A DNA stretch of 26,160 nt from JARIHD01 sp035629475 (GTDB taxonomy: Bacteria; Patescibacteriota; Saccharimonadia; Saccharimonadales; UBA4665). Shown piece after piece: positions 22,746-26,160 of the stretch. The translations under genes were made by a program, and so were the position numbers. Each line of letters starts with the position of its first letter. Positions within the stretch are counted from its first letter, which is position 1. A model generated the notes under the pieces. That model made no database searches and was not told the origin of the DNA. It saw nothing but the letters and a program-made list of their open reading frames with translations. The stretch lies in contig DASPHS010000146.1 of assembly GCA_035629475.1 (NCBI GenBank), positions 1 through 26,160 of the forward strand. Direction: 5' to 3'.

Positions 22746-22992
22746 CCTGACGGTAAGTTAAACCACCTCGCTCTTGCATACGCACTGCGAATATCTTCTG
22801 TTCCCTATTTATGAAATCAGCCCAGCCTATAATAAGCTTCTCCGGTTCCGAAAAATGAGAGACACAGGCTAGCGTCTGTTGATTATTAGCGTCGTAAAGA
22901 CCAGCGGTCGCGCTATCAAGAGTCAACGAGACAGAACAAATAGCGCATGTAAGACGCTCTGACAATTGAGTAGAAGCACTGACGATAGCCAT
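22717..22992 (-). CDS. Unrecognised 91-residue protein with a CxxC motif
   Basis: A small soluble protein with TCAICS near residue 16 and another Cys at about 43; a zinc site is possible but incomplete. Other segments are GLYDANNQQTLACVSHFSEP and EKLIIGWADFINREQKIFAV. No family recognised. Its ATG follows the stop of a 22-codon upstream ORF by 5 nt, and the whole is preceded by a folded leader RNA, so its expression is probably controlled after transcription starts. The end overlaps the 158-residue gene. Confidence 0.6.
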   Translation of the reverse strand: MAIVSASTQLSERLTCAICSVSLTLDSATAGLYDANNQQTLACVSHFSEPEKLIIGWADFINREQKIFAVRMQERGGLTYRQGGANAWPNP

Positions 22993-22997
22993 TGCCG

Positions 22998-23066
22998 CTA
23001 TGCCCTGCTCCGAAAATTGGCAAAAATAAATACAACCTCAACGGCTGCATGTAGTCGCTTGCTCAT
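22998..23066 (-). CDS. 22-residue upstream ORF (leader peptide)
   Basis: ATG (23066) to TAG encodes MSKRLHAAVEVVFIFANFRS and two more residues. Its AGG ribosome-binding element (23075-23077) is the end of the CCAAGCTAGG segment that can pair within the leader RNA. The stop is 5 nt before the ATG of the 91-residue gene, so translation could be coupled. Confidence 0.4.
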   Translation of the reverse strand: MSKRLHAAVEVVFIFANFRSRA

Positions 23067-23074
23067 AGATAATT

Positions 23075-23193
23075 CCTAGCTTGGATTTAGGCGGCAGATA
23101 CAACGAACCCGCCACCAGTGGGCTTTCGCCCCATAGCCCTTTCGGGCCATGACCAAGCTAGGATGCTGACGACGGGATCAGTATCTAGCTTGG
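23075..23193 (-). ncRNA. Structured leader RNA with two GAAA tetraloop hairpins and alternative pairings (riboswitch-like)
   Basis: Read on the minus strand: hairpin C pairs CCAAGCTAG-ATACTGA (23193-23178) with TCAGCATC-CTAGCTTGG (23169-23153). Hairpin A is GCCC-GAAA-GGGC (23147-23136, extendable to 7 bp), hairpin B GGGC-GAAA-GCCC-like (23132-23119), and hairpin D GGCGG/CCGCC (23113-23090). A second CCAAGCTAGG (23084-23075) can replace the first in pairing with CCTAGCTTGG (23162-23153). GAAA loops occur on this strand only, which favours the minus strand as the RNA. I cannot match it to a named RNA family. Confidence 0.6.
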
Positions 23194-23243
23194 CTTTTAA
23201 GCCATGCCCTTGCAAGCAAGAGTTTAGGCCGACAAATTGTGCG

Positions 23244-23270
23244 CCTCCTGTAATGAGACTTATAAGTATA
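23244..23270 (-). promoter_or_regulatory. Possible promoter and isolated Shine-Dalgarno of the leader RNA
   Basis: Minus-strand TATACT (23265-23270) could be the -10 of the leader transcript, with no good -35. Downstream, a perfect AGGAGG (23244-23249) has no ATG at usable distance; only a TTG (23233-23235) opening a three-codon ORF, or an ATT, follows. Confidence 0.35.
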
Positions 23271-23329
23271 GTAATACTTTCGCCAGTATTCGTAAATACT
23301 TTTAAGGCAGTTTAATTATTCGCTTTATT

Positions 23330-23351
23330 CTGGGTCCGCTATGTGACCCAG
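23330..23351 (-). terminator. Hairpin after the DUF4352 gene, possible terminator
   Basis: A perfect 7-bp stem CTGGGTC / GACCCAG with an 8-nt loop lies about 17 nt after the stop codon. It has no U-tract on either strand, so it may protect the mRNA end rather than terminate. Confidence 0.4.
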
Positions 23352-23367
23352 CTGTAAAACAAGTAAT

Positions 23368-23922
23368 CTATTGCAGGTTAACTTTAACACCGCCAGACAT
23401 CGAGCTATCGTGCAGCTCAGCGCTCACCGGTGCCTGGTCCTTAGGCAGATCAAATACAATGGTGCCGTCCACGCTATTGCCGGGATTGATATTGCTGTAC
23501 CATGTGCTGCCTTCTGGGGCTGCGTAAGCGGTCGCAGTATCATCTGCGGCATACTGCTGGCCTTGAGCGTTAAAGAGCTTCTGGTTAGACGAGAACAGGC
23601 TCTGAGCCTCGTCGCCTATGTTCTTTACGGTGACACTGAGTAGACAGTATTGGCCCTGTGGCGTCTTGGTAAGATACTGACCACCTACAGAAGTTTTGCC
23701 ACATTCAATGCCCTTTACTACAAATTCAAACTTACCATCGTTGGCAGCTTCGCCAATTTTTGCGACCGTTGCTTTGTCATCGGCTTTCGAGGTTTCTGTT
23801 TTGCTATCGTTGCTTTTAGCGGTATTTGTATCACTTCCTCCGCCGGCCGCACCACCGATAATAGCCAGCAACACAATAACTCCGATAACTGTTAGTATCT
23901 TGTGCTTTTTGAACCAATTCAC
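23368..23922 (-). CDS. Membrane-anchored DUF4352-domain protein
   Basis: 184 residues: a basic N-terminus, a membrane helix at about 9-28 (ILTVIGVIVLLAIIGGAAGG), a polar low-complexity linker (TNTAKSNDSKTETSKADDK) and a beta-sandwich domain with LLSVTVKNIGDEAQSLFSSN and GTIVFDLPKDQAPVSAELHD, typical of DUF4352 (immunoglobulin-like, extracellular). The start is a GTG supported by AGGGAG 8 nt upstream. No lipobox is seen. The role is unknown; in many bacteria such proteins are surface-exposed and found in several paralogues. Confidence 0.88.
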   Translation of the reverse strand: MNWFKKHKILTVIGVIVLLAIIGGAAGGGSDTNTAKSNDSKTETSKADDKATVAKIGEAANDGKFEFVVKGIECGKTSVGGQYLTKTPQGQYCLLSVTVKNIGDEAQSLFSSNQKLFNAQGQQYAADDTATAYAAPEGSTWYSNINPGNSVDGTIVFDLPKDQAPVSAELHDSSMSGGVKVNLQ

Positions 23923-23984
23923 TTTATAAACTCCCTGTTTACTTTCTATCTGTTAAAAGTAGCATATCTTACATCAAAAATAAA

Positions 23985-24015
23985 CTAACTGTTTATGTAA
24001 CTAACTGTTTATAAT
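23985..24015 (+). promoter_or_regulatory. Tandem 14-bp repeats and -10 box upstream of the HTH gene
   Basis: AACTAACTGTTTAT occurs twice in tandem with a 16-bp period; the second copy runs into TATAAT (24010-24015), which lies 15 nt before the ATG at 24031. The first copy sits in TAAAC-N5-GTTTA, a small inverted repeat. They look like adjacent operator half-sites for autoregulation. The DUF4352 gene is transcribed the other way from the same region. Confidence 0.6.
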
Positions 24016-24030
24016 TTCTAGGCTTAGTGT

Positions 24031-24258
24031 ATGAGTAATACACACGAGCAAAAGCTGTTGAAGGCATTCGGTAAACGTATAGCCGAAGTACGCAAAGCTC
24101 GTGGTGTAACACAACAAGAGCTAGCCGAACGAATAGGTATGAGCGTAGTTGCTATTGCCTACATAGAGACCGGCAAACGCTGGGCCAGGCTTGAGACCCT
24201 GTCCAAGATTGCAGCTATCCTCAAGGTAAACATTGCAGACCTGTTCAAAGGTTTATAA
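24031..24258 (+). CDS. XRE-family HTH transcriptional regulator
   Basis: A 75-residue single-domain helix-turn-helix protein; the HTH is in RKARGVTQQELAERIGMSVV and AIAYIETGKRWARLETLSKI, followed by the family end LKVNIADLFKGL. It is small and has no effector domain, like phage or plasmid Cro/C-type regulators. The tandem 14-bp repeats over its own promoter suggest autoregulation. It differs clearly in sequence from the controller-type HTH at 22023-22235. Confidence 0.9.
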   Translation: MSNTHEQKLLKAFGKRIAEVRKARGVTQQELAERIGMSVVAIAYIETGKRWARLETLSKIAAILKVNIADLFKGL

Positions 24259-24336
24259 AACTCATTTCTCTCAGTAATAACAACGGCGAAACAGTGAATT
24301 TTGCATTTTAGTCGAATTATCCCATCAAAGATAATC

Positions 24337-24349
24337 TACAATTAAGGCT
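24337..24349 (+). promoter_or_regulatory. -10 box for the one-TM protein, leaderless spacing
   Basis: TACAAT (24337-24342) is 7 nt from the ATG at 24350. There is no clear -35 and no ribosome-binding site. Confidence 0.45.
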
Positions 24350-24823
24350 ATGTACTTTAGTCCTATATTCGCTTTTGAAAAACTAGAATTCACACCCGAT
24401 GAACACGAGGCAATAACTACAATGGGCACGGCTTTTATAGTGCTTATGATTGTTACTATTCTAGGTTCTATTGGCTGGGGACTTCTCATGCTTTACCGTC
24501 AAAAGCATACAGAAAAAATTGAAGCCGACAGAGATCTGTGGTTCGACGAGGAAGAATCAGTTCTCCATCGTGGACCGCGTCAACTAAAAATACCTGAAAA
24601 CACTATTGAGTTCTATGTGTGCAAGAACGTCTTTAGCGAAAGAGATAAATACCACTTGGACGTGAACATCATAGCTGAAGCTGGCGGCGACAATTTCAAA
24701 GAGCGACCTGTCTATTTTGCGGTCGTACGTCTCAACAAAAAGGTAAAAGCAGACCTTGGCTTCAAAGAAGACTTATTCATTCGTGGAAAGCAAAAAACAG
24801 CGCTTAACGTCAGCTACCGTTAA
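24350..24823 (+). CDS. Unknown protein with one membrane helix and cytosolic C-terminal domain
   Basis: 157 residues: a short N-terminal segment, a membrane helix at about 26-49 (GTAFIVLMIVTILGSIGWGL), then a mixed alpha/beta soluble domain (LWFDEEESVLHRGPRQLKIP; IEFYVCKNVFSERDKYHLDV) likely on the cytoplasmic side given the basic YRQKH after the helix. No family recognised. It follows the HTH gene by 91 nt and has its own leaderless-type promoter. A strong terminator follows 17 nt after the stop. Confidence 0.75.
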   Translation: MYFSPIFAFEKLEFTPDEHEAITTMGTAFIVLMIVTILGSIGWGLLMLYRQKHTEKIEADRDLWFDEEESVLHRGPRQLKIPENTIEFYVCKNVFSERDKYHLDVNIIAEAGGDNFKERPVYFAVVRLNKKVKADLGFKEDLFIRGKQKTALNVSYR

Positions 24824-24840
24824 GCAAAATCTATTGTTGT

Positions 24841-24870
24841 AAAAATCTCACATTTTTGTGGGATTTTTTA
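24841..24870 (+). terminator. Strong intrinsic terminator
   Basis: An 11-bp stem AAAAATCTCAC / GTGGGATTTTT with one G-U pair and a 6-nt loop, ending in a T-run. It closes the transcript of the one-TM protein gene. Confidence 0.9.
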
Positions 24871-25237
24871 GTTTTGTTATCTGTTAAACACAGTCACTCA
24901 CAGCTAGAAACACTTAGTAACGCCCCACTCACACTGGCTGTTTTATGGTGTAAACAGCATCAAACGAAACGGCACGAGTCTCCTGCTAAATTATAAATCA
25001 GAGGATTGACTGCAACCCGCTAGTGAGAGCGTAACGGCTACTAACAACTAAATAGCAAAGGACAAATATAGCCACTAAGTAAACAGACAAATACCGACAG
25101 TCATCAATAACAAGCACTAAACGTCTACAAACGAATACTTTGCAGACTATTGCTTCTGATTGCCTTAACTAGCTGGATATAGTCCACGACTGGGCTCGTT
25201 AAGTGCGCCCTGAATCAGGAGCAAAGAGGAACACCAA
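24871..25237 (+). other. Non-coding region and 5' leader before the RepA-like gene
   Basis: No ORF of note in about 370 nt. The part 25041-25140 is strongly A-rich and G-poor on the plus strand (about half A, about a tenth G). A hairpin CTTAAC-AGC (25164-25173) / GCT-GTTAAG (25194-25203), interrupted by one mismatch, precedes the ribosome-binding site AGAGGA (25225-25230). Its place before a replication-type ATPase makes an origin or leader control element possible, but no iterons or DnaA boxes are evident. Confidence 0.4.
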
Positions 25238-26160
25238 ATGAATCAAGACAAGAAACAGAACAACACTATCAACCTACAACCACGGCAACTGAAAGACCTA
25301 CTCGCCACGACTTTTCCTCCCGAAATATGGCTAGTTGAGAGCCTCATACCTGACGAAGGCGTAACGATACTATCCGGCTCTCCTGGCAGCTTCAAGACCT
25401 GGCTGTATATGGAAATAGCCGTAAAAGTATCAACAGGCAGTTTGGCACTCGGTCACTTCCCCACCAAACAAACAGGCGTGCTGATTATTGATGAAGAGAG
25501 CGGCGAGCGGAGAATGCAGAAACGCTTTAAACAGCTTGCAGCAAAGGGCGACATGCCAATCCACTTCACTTCCCGCGTCGGGTACAAAATGAGCAAAGCC
25601 TATGCGGAAACAATCGTTTCGAAAGCAGATGAGCTAAAGGCGGGGCTTGTCATATTTGATTCATTCACCCGTTTCAATGGCGCTGATGAAAATGCCTCCG
25701 GTGACATGGCAACCCTCATGGACTGTTACCATCAGCTTGCGGACGCAGGACTCGCTGTGTTGATACTTCACCACAATCGCAAAGGCACAGCCGGGCCATC
25801 AAATCCGGCGGCTGAAATGCGAGGCTCATCAGACATCCTTGCTGCGGCCGACTGCCATATTGCTGTGAGCCGTGTTGGACAAAGCGAGTTCGTAAGGCTG
25901 ACTCAGACGAAGAATCGAGATATATGGGAGCCGCAGCCTTTTGAGCTACGGTTCCATGAAAATGCCGCTGAATTTGAATATGTAGGCACCGGCAAATCGT
26001 CAGCGGAGTGGCACCGTGAACAGCTCGATGAAATTGTATCGTTCGTAGGTGCTAATCCCGGCCTATCACAACGTCAGATCGTTACACAAATCAAAACACA
26101 GGGCTTCAAAGGTGGAAACAGAAAGATAATGGATCTCCTTGATGAACTTACAAAAAACGA
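25238..26160 (+). CDS. RepA-like AAA ATPase (RecA/DnaB-like fold), 3' end outside window
   Basis: 307 residues are visible and the frame is open to the window end. It has Walker A LSGSPGSFKTW (about residues 46-56), the Walker B-type LIIDEES and LVIFDSFTR, LILHHNRKG, and AEMRGSSDILAAADCHIAVS, the pattern of plasmid RepA-like (AAA_25) helicase ATPases. A winged-helix-like segment begins near 275 (PGLSQRQIVTQIKTQGFKGG). Such proteins unwind DNA for plasmid or element replication and are common in mobile elements and their chromosomal remnants. The ATG has AGAGGA 7 nt upstream, a rather good ribosome-binding site for this window. Together with the HTH gene it suggests an integrated element continuing to the right. 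Confidence 0.88.
   Translation, partial: MNQDKKQNNTINLQPRQLKDLLATTFPPEIWLVESLIPDEGVTILSGSPGSFKTWLYMEIAVKVSTGSLALGHFPTKQTGVLIIDEESGERRMQKRFKQLAAKGDMPIHFTSRVGYKMSKAYAETIVSKADELKAGLVIFDSFTRFNGADENASGDMATLMDCYHQLADAGLAVLILHHNRKGTAGPSNPAAEMRGSSDILAAADCHIAVSRVGQSEFVRLTQTKNRDIWEPQPFELRFHENAAEFEYVGTGKSSAEWHREQLDEIVSFVGANPGLSQRQIVTQIKTQGFKGGNRKIMDLLDELTKN

Noticed and set aside
23075..23193. Repeated CTAGCTTGG segments as a CRISPR array or att sites
   Set aside because: There are only three short copies, in mixed orientation and irregularly spaced; their complementarity is better explained by RNA pairing.
25010..25060. Possible tRNA (GGATTGACTGCAACCC resembles a T-arm)
   Set aside because: No cloverleaf, anticodon arm or acceptor stem can be built around it on either strand.

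Overview
The window looks like chromosome of a Patescibacteria/CPR bacterium, most likely Candidatus Saccharibacteria (TM7). The evidence is a compact type IV pilus operon (pilM-N-O-small membrane protein-pilB-pilT-pilC) with no secretin gene, very tight gene packing, and many genes whose -10 box sits only 6-10 nt before the start codon, which implies leaderless mRNAs. UGA is used as a stop, so the UGA-glycine lineages (Gracilibacteria, Absconditabacteria) are unlikely. The lineage call is inference from gene content; no rRNA or tRNA gene is visible.

Layout. (1) 1-9881, minus strand: pilus operon, then a large secreted protein, a membrane-anchored TPR protein and an unknown coiled-coil protein. 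(2) 9979-10170: first copy of a short duplicated locus (about 150 bp) with an odd two-frame coding signature, closed by a strong terminator. (3) 10190-15681, minus: an alpha/beta hydrolase, then a tightly overlapping operon read from 15681 leftward: Gfo/Idh/MocA-type oxidoreductase, IorA-like TPP enzyme without its ferredoxin domain, P-loop (deoxy)nucleotide-kinase-like protein and an unrecognised 462-residue protein. Divergent from it, at 15775, is a nucleoside-deoxyribosyltransferase-like domain fused to a ribbon-helix-helix DNA-binding domain, a natural candidate regulator. (4) 16370-16535: second copy of the short locus. (5) 16606-22235: defence island with an unknown coiled-coil protein, a Vsr-type endonuclease, a Z1-family ATPase, a C5-cytosine methyltransferase, and on the other strand a small PD-(D/E)XK nuclease with a controller-type HTH. 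Palindromes overlap the promoters or start codons of several of these genes. (6) 22269-23270, minus: two small unrecognised genes behind a highly structured leader RNA with two GAAA tetraloop hairpins and two mutually exclusive 9-10 bp pairings. (7) 23368-26160: DUF4352 protein, HTH regulator behind tandem 14-bp repeats, a one-TM protein, a 414-bp non-coding stretch, and the start of a RepA-like ATPase that runs off the window, suggesting an accessory or plasmid-derived segment.

How it works together: the pilus genes form one core machine. Regions 3-7 read as accessory DNA. The most unusual items are the duplicated short locus, the oxidoreductase/TPP/kinase operon with its nucleotide-sensor-like regulator, the Z1-Vsr-methyltransferase island without a MORC/MutL-type ATPase, and the leader RNA.
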